From the NCBI GenBank assembly GCA_002700095.1, contig PACL01000053.1, positions 1-64,000 of the forward strand: 64,000 bases of DNA, given 5' to 3'. The position numbers and the translations under genes are program-made. The notes under the pieces are model-generated. The model had not been told where the DNA came from and searched no databases. It saw only the letters and a program-made list of their open reading frames with translations. Positions 1-8,212 of the stretch are shown here, in pieces (position 1 is the stretch's first letter; every line of letters begins with the position of its first letter). This DNA comes from Fulvimarina sp. (GTDB lineage Bacteria; Pseudomonadota; Alphaproteobacteria; Rhizobiales; Rhizobiaceae).

Positions 1-2
1 AC

Positions 3-1775
3 CTGCCTGACCCTTCGAACATGTGCCACGAATCGACCTCGGTCGGCCTGCCGGAATCGATCGGCTCGCCCGTCGGCACCGTGACTCTGGCCGATTTCGA
101 TGCCTGCGACATGATGTTCTTCTTCGGCCACAACACCGGCACCAACGCGCCGCGGCTCTTGCACTGGGTGCAGGAGGCCCGCAAGCGCGGCGCCCCGGTG
201 ATCACCTTCAACCCGATCCTCGAACGCGGCCTGATGCGCTTCAAGAGCCCGCAGAACCCGGTCGAGATGCTGTCCCCCGGCGAGGGGACGAAGATGTCGA
301 GCGACTACTATCAGGTGCGCGGCGGCGGCGACGTCGCGGCGATGACCGGCATTGCCAAGGCCGTCTTCGCGCTGGATGACGCGGCCAAGGATTCCGGTGG
401 CAAGCGGGTGCTCGACATCGCCTTCATCGAGGAGCACTGCCACGGCTTCGCGGATTTCGAGGCCTTCGTGCGGGCCGCGGACTGGGACCAGATCGTGCGC
501 TGTTCCGGCCTGCCGCGCGACGAGCTCGAACATGTCGGCAGGGTCTATTCCAAGGCCGACAAGGTGATCGGCAACTACGGCATGGGCCTCACCCAGCACC
601 GGCACGGGATCGAGAACGTCCAGATGCTGGTGAACCTTCTCCTGATGCGCGGCATGATGGGCAAGAAGGGCGCGGGTATCTCGCCGATCCGCGGCCATTC
701 CAACGTGCAAGGGCAGCGCACCGTCGGCATCACCGAGAAGCTCGAACTGATCCCCCACGAGAAGTTCGAGGAATTCTACGGCTTCACAGTGCCCAAGGAG
801 AAGGGTCTCGACACGGTCGAGGCCTGCGAGGGCATCATCGACGGGTCGGTGAAGGGCTTCGTCTGCCTCGGCGGCAATTTTTCCCGGGCGGTGCCGGAGA
901 CGGGGCGCGTCGAGGAAAACTGGCGCAAGATGCGGCTCAACGTCCAGATCTCGACGAAGCTCAACCGCAACCATCTCCTCACCTGCGAGAAGACCTACAT
1001 CCTGCCCTGCCTAGGCCGGCTGGAGCGTGACGCCCAGAACGGCGTCGACCAGATCGTCTCGGTGGAGGATTCCACCGCCTGCATCCACGCCTCCTACGGC
1101 AAGACCGAGCCGGCCTCCCGCGAACTCCTGTCCGAGCCGAAGATCACCGCTGAACTCGCGAAAGCGACGGTGGCGGGCAAGTCGACCGTGCCGTGGGACG
1201 CGTGGGCCGCCGACTACCGCCTGGTGCGCGACGCCATCGAGCGGGCCTATCCGGTCGACTTCAAGGACTTCAACGCTCGCATGGGCACGCCCGGCGGCTT
1301 CCACCGCGACATCGGCGCCACCAGGCGCGAATGGCGCACCGAGACGAAGAAGGCCAACTTCCTGGTGCCGGAGAGCTTCGACGTCGATCCCGATATCGAC
1401 ACGACGCGGCCCGACGTCCTGAAGCTCCTGACCATCAGGTCGAACGACCAGTTCAATACCACCGTCTATGGCTATGACGACCGTCTGCGCGGGGTGAAGG
1501 GGACACGCATGGTGATCCTGATGAACGAGGAGGACATGCGCCGCCTGGGGCTGACGGACGAGGACCGGGTGGATGTCGAGACCCACACCGACGACGGCGT
1601 GACCCGGCGGGTGAAGGACTACCGCGTCCACGCCTGGCCGCTGCCCAAGGGCAACTGCGCCGGCTATTATCCCGAGCTGAACGCGCTGATTCCCTTGTGG
1701 CACCACTCGCGCCGGGCCCATGTGCCGGCGGCAAAGTCGGTGCCGGTGCGGATCCTGAAGCGGCAGGTGGCCTGA
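3..1775 (+). CDS. FdhF/YdeP-family molybdopterin oxidoreductase, 3' part (5' end outside window)
   Basis: The reading frame is open to the left edge, so the N-terminus is missing. About 590 residues are visible against roughly 760 for the family. The first visible residues include the N-M-C-H-E-S-T-S stretch characteristic of formate-dehydrogenase-like proteins of the YdeP type, followed by the molybdopterin-binding region. The last ~120 residues look like the molybdopterin-dinucleotide-binding C-terminal domain, starting near the stretch LLTIRSNDQFNTTVYGYDDR. Family members are cytoplasmic Mo/W-bis-MGD enzymes whose substrate is mostly unknown; E. coli YdeP is linked to acid resistance. An intrinsic terminator follows the stop codon. 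The family call is firm; the substrate cannot be inferred from this window, and the upstream neighbour (often fdhD) is not visible. Confidence 0.9.
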   Translation: MPDPSNMCHESTSVGLPESIGSPVGTVTLADFDACDMMFFFGHNTGTNAPRLLHWVQEARKRGAPVITFNPILERGLMRFKSPQNPVEMLSPGEGTKMSSDYYQVRGGGDVAAMTGIAKAVFALDDAAKDSGGKRVLDIAFIEEHCHGFADFEAFVRAADWDQIVRCSGLPRDELEHVGRVYSKADKVIGNYGMGLTQHRHGIENVQMLVNLLLMRGMMGKKGAGISPIRGHSNVQGQRTVGITEKLELIPHEKFEEFYGFTVPKEKGLDTVEACEGIIDGSVKGFVCLGGNFSRAVPETGRVEENWRKMRLNVQISTKLNRNHLLTCEKTYILPCLGRLERDAQNGVDQIVSVEDSTACIHASYGKTEPASRELLSEPKITAELAKATVAGKSTVPWDAWAADYRLVRDAIERAYPVDFKDFNARMGTPGGFHRDIGATRREWRTETKKANFLVPESFDVDPDIDTTRPDVLKLLTIRSNDQFNTTVYGYDDRLRGVKGTRMVILMNEEDMRRLGLTDEDRVDVETHTDDGVTRRVKDYRVHAWPLPKGNCAGYYPELNALIPLWHHSRRAHVPAAKSVPVRILKRQVA

Positions 1776-1820
1776 GCCTCGACTGCTCGTCCGGCTGCCC
1801 CTGGAAAGCGGAAAGAAGGA

Positions 1821-1848
1821 GCCCCGGCTGCGATGCCGGGGCTTTTTT
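1821..1848 (+). terminator. Rho-independent terminator after the YdeP-like gene
   Basis: A perfect 8-bp stem GCCCCGGC/GCCGGGGC with the 6-nt loop TGCGAT is followed directly by six T residues, 45 nt after the stop codon. This is a textbook intrinsic terminator for the rightward gene. It also separates that gene from the leftward small membrane protein. Confidence 0.9.
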
Positions 1849-1860
1849 CAACGGTGACCC

Positions 1861-2130
1861 TTACCTGCGCCCCATCTTCAACAGCCGCGAGATGATGAAC
1901 ACCGGCACGACGATCGCCGCGCCGAGAAGGAAATAATAGACTGCCTGCTCGACCGAGCCGAACAGCGAGCGCCACGCCCATTCGACGGTACGAACGACCC
2001 AGTCGATGATGTCGTGGGGGTTCCAGTTCAGCCATGACAGGATGAACCCGACGAGGATCGAGATCAGGATCAGCCGGATGGCGACGCCGATCGGCGAGCC
2101 TCCCAGGATCTGGTTGATGCGCTCGGACAT
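1861..2130 (-). CDS. Small two-helix membrane protein, DUF6460-like
   Basis: An 89-residue protein with two hydrophobic segments, roughly residues 15-36 (IGVAIRLILISILVGFILSW) and 62-83 (AVYYFLLGAAIVVPVFIISR), joined by a Trp-rich amphipathic stretch that includes PHDIIDW. It ends in a basic tail (RLLKMGRR). The N-terminal ERxNQxLGGSP motif and the central NPxDIxDW motif recall DUF6460, a family of unknown function in alphaproteobacteria. It stands alone between the terminator of the rightward gene and the leftward ligase gene, whose stop lies 100 bp away. Likely an inner-membrane protein; function unknown. Confidence 0.75.
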   Translation of the reverse strand: MSERINQILGGSPIGVAIRLILISILVGFILSWLNWNPHDIIDWVVRTVEWAWRSLFGSVEQAVYYFLLGAAIVVPVFIISRLLKMGRR

Positions 2131-2229
2131 GGGCGGCGATGGTCTCCAGGTGGGCGTCGTCCTTCGGCACCGCAGGTAGGCGGGATGCCGGCGGACTGCA
2201 AGTTCCCGTCTCGACTTCGAAATGGCGCC

Positions 2230-3888
2230 TCAGTCCCGCAGCATCGCCTCGAGCGTCTCGATCCGGTCGGCCTCGAAGGCCGGCTTGTCCCATCTGAGCC
2301 GCGAAACCCGCGGGAAGCGCATGGCGACGCCGGACTTGTGCCGGCTCGAGCGCGCCAGCCCCTCGAAGGCGACCTCGATGACGAGGCCGTGGCCCGGCTC
2401 GGCCCGGACGGAGCGCACCGGCCCGAAGCGCTGGATCGTGTTGTCGCGGACATATTTGTCGAGCTTCTTCAGCTCCTCGTCGGTGAAGCCGAAATAGGCC
2501 TTGCCCACCGGCACCAATTCCGGATCGTCCGCCGGCCCGCTCCAGACCCCGAAGGTGTAGTCGGAATAGTAGCTCGACCGCTTGCCGTGGCCGCGCTGGG
2601 CGTACATCAGCACGGCGTCGACGAGATGCGGGTCCTTCTTCCACTTGAACCAGGGGCCCTTCGGCCGGCCCGGCACATAGGCCGAATCCCGCCGCTTCAG
2701 CATCAGCCCCTCGATCACCGGATGGGGCGGTGCGGCGCGCAGCCGGGCGAGGTCGTCGAAGCTCGCAAAGCCGACCAGCGGCGAGAGGTCGAAGCGGGTC
2801 GGCTCCAGCCGTTCGACGAAGCGCGCCAGGCGCTCCCGCCGGTCAGTGAAGGGAAGGGCGCGCAGGTCCGCGCCCTCCTCGATCAGAAGGTCGTAGCAGC
2901 GCAGGAACACCGGATATTTCTTCAGCATCGCCCCGGAGACGGTCTTGCGGTTCAGCCGCTGCTGCAGGTCCGAGAAGGTCGCCGCGACGATGTCGTCCGG
3001 CCTCGCCCCGCGATCTTCGACGCGCGGCGTGCCGCCCGTCTCGCCGGCCTGCGCGACGAGGAGTTCCCCGTCGAGGGTGCCCTCGAAGGTCATGAAGTCG
3101 ACAAGGTCGGGAAAGGCGCCGGAAATGTCGTCGCCGGTGCGTGAATAAAGCCGGCGGACGCCGCCCTCGGCGCTCGCCTGGACGCGGATGCCGTCCCATT
3201 TCCATTCGGCCGCATAGGTTTCGGGATCGATCAGGCCGTGGTCCGGCTCTTCCAGCGGCTGCGACAGCATCACCGGCCGGAACGGCGCAAGGGCCGCCGA
3301 GACGGGTTTGTCGGCGTGCCCCTCCAGCCAGGCGAACAGCGCCTCGTAGGGCGGTTCGAGCCCGTGCCAGAGCTCCTCGATCTCGGCGACGTCCTTGTCG
3401 CCGAAATCGGCCAGCGCCTGCTTGGCGAGCCGCGCCGAGACGCCGATCCTGAGCCCGCCGGTGACGAGCTTCAGAAGCGCGTAGCGGCCGGACGCGTCGA
3501 GCCGGTCGAGCCAGGCCTCGACGAGCCTTGGCCCCTCCTGCCGGGTGGCGGCGTCGAGGCGTGTGACGATCTCGTCGAGGCTCGGCGGCTGGAGGCTCGC
3601 CTCGTCCCCTCCGCGGGCGTCGGGCCAGACCAGCGAAATGGTTTCGGCGAGGTCGCCGACATAGTCGTAGGAATAGCCAAACAGCACCTCGTCCATGCGG
3701 TCCGCGACGAGGCCGCGCAGCATCGCCGGCTTGACGCTCCGGATGTCGAGGTCGCCGGTGATCGCGGCCAGCGCCAGACCCCGTTCGGGATCGGCCACCG
3801 CGCCGAAGTGATCGACGAGCAGCTTCAGCTTGCCATTGCGCGAGGGCTGCAGGACGAGGGCGTCGAGGAGGTCGGCGAAGGGTTTCAT
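2230..3888 (-). CDS. ATP-dependent DNA ligase
   Basis: About 552 residues from the chosen ATG at 3888; an in-frame start 12 codons upstream gives an N-terminus unlike the family, which opens with M-K-x-F-A-x-L-L-D. Domain order is an N-terminal alpha-helical DNA-binding domain (~1-200), the adenylation domain with nucleotidyltransferase motif I EWKWDGIR (catalytic lysine about residue 230), and a C-terminal OB-fold. Such enzymes seal nicks using ATP and are accessory to the essential NAD-dependent LigA. The length and N-terminal domain match the stand-alone bacterial ligases often encoded beside an mRNA-end-processing-like exonuclease and an Lhr helicase. Neither partner is found next to it here, and no Ku or LigD polymerase domain is present. 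Function firm, physiological role unknown. Confidence 0.9.
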   Translation of the reverse strand: MKPFADLLDALVLQPSRNGKLKLLVDHFGAVADPERGLALAAITGDLDIRSVKPAMLRGLVADRMDEVLFGYSYDYVGDLAETISLVWPDARGGDEASLQPPSLDEIVTRLDAATRQEGPRLVEAWLDRLDASGRYALLKLVTGGLRIGVSARLAKQALADFGDKDVAEIEELWHGLEPPYEALFAWLEGHADKPVSAALAPFRPVMLSQPLEEPDHGLIDPETYAAEWKWDGIRVQASAEGGVRRLYSRTGDDISGAFPDLVDFMTFEGTLDGELLVAQAGETGGTPRVEDRGARPDDIVAATFSDLQQRLNRKTVSGAMLKKYPVFLRCYDLLIEEGADLRALPFTDRRERLARFVERLEPTRFDLSPLVGFASFDDLARLRAAPPHPVIEGLMLKRRDSAYVPGRPKGPWFKWKKDPHLVDAVLMYAQRGHGKRSSYYSDYTFGVWSGPADDPELVPVGKAYFGFTDEELKKLDKYVRDNTIQRFGPVRSVRAEPGHGLVIEVAFEGLARSSRHKSGVAMRFPRVSRLRWDKPAFEADRIETLEAMLRD

Positions 3889-4052
3889 CGCCGGTGAAGA
3901 TGCATCGCCCCGGAGCCAAGGCAAGCTTGGCGGCTGCGTCCGCGGCCGCGCCGCTCGGCTCGGCTAAGAAGCCGCGCCTTGGAAGCGCCACACGGCGGCT
4001 AGGCGCTGCAAGCGAGCCTGAGGGCTGCCGGGAGGGAGCGCCGCCGTCAGGC

Positions 4053-4676
4053 CTATGCGGCGCAGCTGTCCGCGCCGGCTCCATGGTCCTTGCCGGGCCA
4101 GGACTGCATGAACTGGCGCACGACCTCCTGGAGTTCTTCGGGCCTCGCGCCGCCATTCGCCTGCACCACCAGCCCGTTGCCGACGGTGTTGACGTAGCGG
4201 CCGAGGCTCTCGGTATCGGTGTCGGCGGGCAGGTCGCCCTCGGCCTTCCAGCGCTCCAGTCGCTCGCACAGCCGCTTCAGGTTCGACATGCGCCGCGACA
4301 TGAGGTCGTCCTTGATGGCGTCTCCCTCGGGGCTGCAGACCAGCGCGCCCTGGACCATCAGGCAGCCGCAGGGCGTGCCGTCGGGGGCCTCGGCGCCGGT
4401 GAACATCATCAGGAAGCGCTCGATGGCGCGCCGGGAGGAGGGCTGGCTCAGGATCTCGTCGAGGAAGGCGCCGCGCTTGTCGGCGTAGCGGTCGACGGCC
4501 TTTTTGAACAGCTCCTCCTTGTTGCCGAAGGCGGCGTAGAGGCTCGGCTTGGTGATGCCCATGGCGGCGATTAGGTCGGCCAGCGAGGTGCCTTCGTAGC
4601 CCTGTCGCCAGAACAGGAGCACCGCCTTGTCGAGAGCCTCGTCGGCGTCGAATTCCCTCGGCCGTCCCTTGGCCAT
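4053..4676 (-). CDS. TetR/AcrR-family transcriptional regulator
   Basis: A 207-residue protein with an N-terminal TetR helix-turn-helix at residues ~10-55 (KAVLLFWRQGYEGTSLADLI then GITKPSLYAAFGNKEELF). A C-terminal ligand domain contains a CGCLMV motif seen in TetR_C_16/AcrR-like repressors of efflux and aldehyde stress. It is transcribed leftward immediately downstream of the RND pump gene, with a gap of about 130 bp, so it is a plausible local repressor of that pump. The two TACCGxxxGGTA-type palindromes at the pump promoter would be candidate targets. Linkage to the pump is inferred from position only. Confidence 0.88.
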   Translation of the reverse strand: MAKGRPREFDADEALDKAVLLFWRQGYEGTSLADLIAAMGITKPSLYAAFGNKEELFKKAVDRYADKRGAFLDEILSQPSSRRAIERFLMMFTGAEAPDGTPCGCLMVQGALVCSPEGDAIKDDLMSRRMSNLKRLCERLERWKAEGDLPADTDTESLGRYVNTVGNGLVVQANGGARPEELQEVVRQFMQSWPGKDHGAGADSCAA

Positions 4677-4725
4677 GTCGGTTTCTCCCGGATGTTTGCT
4701 TGTTAGTTCCTGCCGGCCGTTGTCA

Positions 4726-4743
4726 TGTAGGAATTCTCCTGCA
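4726..4743. promoter_or_regulatory. Imperfect palindrome upstream of the TetR gene
   Basis: TGTAGGAATTCTCCTGCA is an 18-bp near-palindrome (arms TGTAGGA and TCCTGCA, one mismatch) about 50 bp upstream of the TetR-family start codon. It could be an autoregulatory operator, but it does not match the palindromes at the efflux promoter. Weak evidence. Confidence 0.3.
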
Positions 4744-4806
4744 ATTTCATAGCCTCCCGACAGCCCGGCGGCGATGTTCCAGCGCTGCCGGGCGGGTGGC
4801 GGGGCT

Positions 4807-7800
4807 TCAGGTATGGACCGCCGGCGCTTCCTCCATAGGCTCTTGCGCGACCCGTGTCAGCGGCCGGTTGCCGGCCAGCCTGCGCACGAGAACATAGAAC
4901 ACCGGCGTCAGGAAGATGCCGAAGATCGTCACCCCGAGCATGCCGGAGAATACGGCGACGCCCATCGCCGCCCGCATTTCGGCACCGGGGCCGGTGGACA
5001 GCACCAGCGGCACGACGCCGGCGATGAAGGCGATCGACGTCATCAGGATCGGCCGCAGGCGCAGCCGGCTTGCCTCCACCGCCGCCTTGCGGGTCTCCAT
5101 GCCGGAGATCTCGAGGTCCCGGGCGAATTCGACGATCAGGATGGCGTTCTTCGCCGACAGGCCCACCAGCACGATGAAGCCGATCTGGGTGAAGATGTTG
5201 TTGTCGCCATGGTCGAGCCAGACGCCGATCAGCGCCGCGAGGATGCCCGTCGGCACGATCATGATGATGGCGAAGGGCAGCGTCAGGCTCTCATACTGGG
5301 CCGCGAGCACCAGGAAGACCAGGAACACGGCCAGCGGGAAGATGATCAGGCCGGAATTGCCGGCGATGATCTGCTGGTAGGTGAGGTCCGTCCATTCGAA
5401 GCCGATCCCCTTCGGCAGCGTCTCGGCCGCGACGCGTTCCACCGCCGCCTGGGCCTCGCCGGACGAATAGCCGGGCGCCGGCCCGCCATTGACGTCGGCG
5501 GCAAGGAAGCCGTTGTAGCGGCTCGCCAGTTCCGGCCCGGCGGACGGCCGCACCGTCATCAGCGCCGACAGCGGCACCATCGCCCCGTTTGAAGAGCGCA
5601 CTTTCAGCCGGGCGATGTCGTCGGGCTGGCTGCGGTCGCCGGCGTCGGCCTGGACGCGCACCGAATAGGTGCGGCCGAAGGCGTTGAAGTCGTTGACATA
5701 GAGCGAGCCGAGGTAAATCTGCAGCGTGTCGAAGACGTCGGTCACCGAGACGCCGAGCTGATGCGCCTTGGTGCGGTCGAGATCGGCGAAGAGCTGCGGC
5801 ACCGAGATCCGGTAGCTGGAGAACATGCCGGCAAGTTCCGGCGCCTGCCGGGCCTTCGCGAGGAACGCGTTGGTGGCACTGCTCAGCGCCTCGTAGCCGA
5901 GGCCGGCGCGGTCTTCCAGCTGCAGCTTGAAGCCGCCGATGGTGCCGAGGCCCTGGACGGGCGGCGGCGGGAACATGGCGATGGTCGCCTCGCGGATCCC
6001 GGCATATTGCTGGTTCAGCGCCCCGGCGATGGCACCGCCCGGCAACTCCTCGCGCTCCTCGAACGGGGCCTCGGTGACGAAGACGACACCGGCGCTGGAG
6101 GAGTTGGTGAAGCCGTTGATCGACAGGCCGGGGAAGGACACCGTGTCGGTGGCGCCCGGCTGCTTCAGGGCAATCTCGTCCATCCGCCGGATGACGTCTT
6201 CGGTGCGGTCGAGGCTGGCCCCGTCGGGAAGCTGTGCGAAGCCGACGAGATAGCCCTTGTCCTGTCCCGGCACGAAGCCGCCCGGCACCTGGTTGAACAT
6301 GAACACCGTGGCGCCGACGAGTGCGAGATAGACGCCCATGACGATCGTCTTGCGGGAGAACAGCCGCCCGACGGAGTTGCCATAGGCCCTCGACCCGGAA
6401 CCGAAGGCCCGGTTGAAGCCGCGGAAGAACCAGCCGAAGACGAAGTCCATCGCCCGGGTGAGGAAGTCCTTCTTGGCGCCGTGGCCCTGCAGGAGGAGGG
6501 CGGCCAGCGCCGGAGAGAGGGTCAGCGAATTGATCGCCGAGATCACCGTCGAGATCGCGATGGTCACGGCGAACTGCTTGTAGAACTGTCCGGTCAGGCC
6601 GGAGATGAAGGCCAGCGGCACGAAGACGGCGACGAGGACGAGGGCGATGGCGATGATCGGTCCGGAGACCTCGCGCATCGCCTTGTAGGTCGCCTCGCGC
6701 GGGGCCAGCCCCTCCTCGATGTTGCGCTCGACATTCTCGACGACGACGATCGCGTCGTCGACGACGATGCCGATCGCCAGCACCAGGCCGAAGAGGCTGA
6801 GGGCGTTGATCGAGAAGCCGAGCACGTAGAGCGCGCCGAAGGTGCCGACGATCGAGACCGGCACGGCGATCAGCGGGATGATCGAGGCCCGCCAGGTCTG
6901 CAGGAAGACGATGACGACGATGACGACGAGCACGATCGCTTCCAGGAGCGTGTGGACGACGGCCTCGATCGAGGCGCGCACGAACTGCGTCGTGTCGTAG
7001 ACGATCTCGTATTTCACGCCCAGGGGCATGTTGGCCTGCAACTCGTCCATCGTCGCGTGGATCGCGTCGGAGACGGCGATGGCGTTGGAGCCGGGGGACT
7101 GGAAGATCGGCAGGGCGACGGCCGGCTTGCCGCTGAGGAGCGAGCGCAGGGAATAGCCCGACACGCCGAGCTCGACGCGGGCGATGTCGCGCAGCCGCAC
7201 GACGGCGCCGTTCGGGGCGGTCTTGACGATGATGTCGCCGAAGGCTTCCGGCGTGTTCAGCCGGCCTTCCGCATTCACCGAAAGCTGCAGCTCGACGTCG
7301 CCGCGCGTCGGCGGCGCGCCGATCTGGCCGGCGGCGGCCTGAACGTTCTGCTCGCGGATCGCCGCGACGACGTCACTCGCCGCAAGGCCCTGTTCGGCGA
7401 CCTTCTGCGGATCGAGCCAGACCCGCATCGAATAGTCGCCGGAGCCGAACACCTGGACGTCGCCGACGCCGGCGATCTGGGCGAGGCGGTCCTTGACGTT
7501 GATGACGGCGTAGTTGCGCAGATACTCGATATCGTAGCGCCCGTCCGGCGAGACGAGATGGACCACCATCATCAGGTCGGGCGAGCTCTTGCGGGTGGTG
7601 ATGCCGAGGGCGCGCACCTCTTCCGGCAGGCGCGGCTCGGCCTGGCTCACCCGGTTCTGGACCAGCTGCTGGGCCTTGTCGGGATCGGTGCCGAGGGCGA
7701 AGGTCACGGTCAGGGTCAGGGCGCCGTCGGCGGTCGCCTGGCTGGACATGTAGAGCATGCCCTCGACGCCGTTGATCTCCTCCTCGATGGGGGTGGCGAC

Positions 7801-7986
7801 GGTCTCGGCGATGACCTTGGGATTGGCGCCCGGATACTGCGCCCGCACCACGACCGAGGGCGGCACGACCTCAGGGTATTCCGAGATCGGCAGGGCCTGC
7901 ATGCCGAGAAGGCCGCAGATCAGGATGAGCACCGACAGGACGCCCGCAAAGACCGGGCGATCGATGAAGAACTTCGAGATGTTCAC
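4807..7986 (-). CDS. RND multidrug efflux pump, inner-membrane permease (HAE1 family)
   Basis: About 1059 residues from the GTG at 7986, which is preceded by GGAGA at good spacing; the reading frame extends further upstream, but only this start gives the typical N-terminus NISKFFIDRPVFAGVLSVLI. It has the 12-helix, two-periplasmic-loop layout of AcrB/MexB/OqxB: TM1 at the N-terminus, a large first loop, then TM2-TM6, where the proton-relay Asp pair sits in GIVVDDAIVVVEN. The second half repeats the plan and ends with the LSAKNAILIVEFARD segment. It is a proton-driven exporter that works as a trimer with the adaptor encoded just upstream. No outer-membrane channel is encoded here, so a TolC-type protein elsewhere is presumed. 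Substrates are not predictable. Confidence 0.96.
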   Translation of the reverse strand: MNISKFFIDRPVFAGVLSVLILICGLLGMQALPISEYPEVVPPSVVVRAQYPGANPKVIAETVATPIEEEINGVEGMLYMSSQATADGALTLTVTFALGTDPDKAQQLVQNRVSQAEPRLPEEVRALGITTRKSSPDLMMVVHLVSPDGRYDIEYLRNYAVINVKDRLAQIAGVGDVQVFGSGDYSMRVWLDPQKVAEQGLAASDVVAAIREQNVQAAAGQIGAPPTRGDVELQLSVNAEGRLNTPEAFGDIIVKTAPNGAVVRLRDIARVELGVSGYSLRSLLSGKPAVALPIFQSPGSNAIAVSDAIHATMDELQANMPLGVKYEIVYDTTQFVRASIEAVVHTLLEAIVLVVIVVIVFLQTWRASIIPLIAVPVSIVGTFGALYVLGFSINALSLFGLVLAIGIVVDDAIVVVENVERNIEEGLAPREATYKAMREVSGPIIAIALVLVAVFVPLAFISGLTGQFYKQFAVTIAISTVISAINSLTLSPALAALLLQGHGAKKDFLTRAMDFVFGWFFRGFNRAFGSGSRAYGNSVGRLFSRKTIVMGVYLALVGATVFMFNQVPGGFVPGQDKGYLVGFAQLPDGASLDRTEDVIRRMDEIALKQPGATDTVSFPGLSINGFTNSSSAGVVFVTEAPFEEREELPGGAIAGALNQQYAGIREATIAMFPPPPVQGLGTIGGFKLQLEDRAGLGYEALSSATNAFLAKARQAPELAGMFSSYRISVPQLFADLDRTKAHQLGVSVTDVFDTLQIYLGSLYVNDFNAFGRTYSVRVQADAGDRSQPDDIARLKVRSSNGAMVPLSALMTVRPSAGPELASRYNGFLAADVNGGPAPGYSSGEAQAAVERVAAETLPKGIGFEWTDLTYQQIIAGNSGLIIFPLAVFLVFLVLAAQYESLTLPFAIIMIVPTGILAALIGVWLDHGDNNIFTQIGFIVLVGLSAKNAILIVEFARDLEISGMETRKAAVEASRLRLRPILMTSIAFIAGVVPLVLSTGPGAEMRAAMGVAVFSGMLGVTIFGIFLTPVFYVLVRRLAGNRPLTRVAQEPMEEAPAVHT

Positions 7987-8042
7987 GGCAGGTGTCTCCG
8001 GATCGCCGGTGATGGGGCGGCAGCAGGCGTCGGCCACAGCCC

Positions 8043-8108
8043 GGCCATCGGCCGGGCAGGCGCTACGACACGGGGCCCGCCATCGGCCGGGCAAGCGCTA
8101 TGAAACCG
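8043..8108 (-). repeat. Two tandem copies of a ~28-bp GC-rich unit, period 35 bp
   Basis: Copies beginning at 8045 and 8080 share CCATCGGCCGGGCARGCGCTA. They lie in the 226-bp gap between the adaptor stop and the pump start, just upstream of the pump ribosome-binding site. Each unit contains the palindromic core CGGCCG. Function unknown. Confidence 0.6.
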
Positions 8109-8161
8109 GCGCCGGCCCCTCGGGGCGCTGGCCCGGGGCGGCTGTCGGGTATGGGATAGGC

Positions 8162-8199
8162 GAGACGGCCCGGCCTCGGGGGGCGAGCCGGGCCGTCTC
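8162..8199 (-). promoter_or_regulatory. Strong intercistronic stem-loop between adaptor and pump genes
   Basis: A perfect 13-bp inverted repeat (GAGACGGCCCGGC and its complement) with a 12-nt loop lies 14 bp past the adaptor stop codon in the direction of transcription. There is no T-run, so it is not a classical terminator. It may protect the upstream mRNA segment or set the adaptor-to-pump ratio. Confidence 0.65.
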
Positions 8200-8212
8200 A
8201 GACCGTCGCGGG

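Noticed and set aside
5761-8103. 780-residue rightward frame across the RND pump gene
   Set aside because: Antisense shadow; composition dominated by Asp, Gly, His and Arg, and the opposite strand is an unmistakable RND permease.
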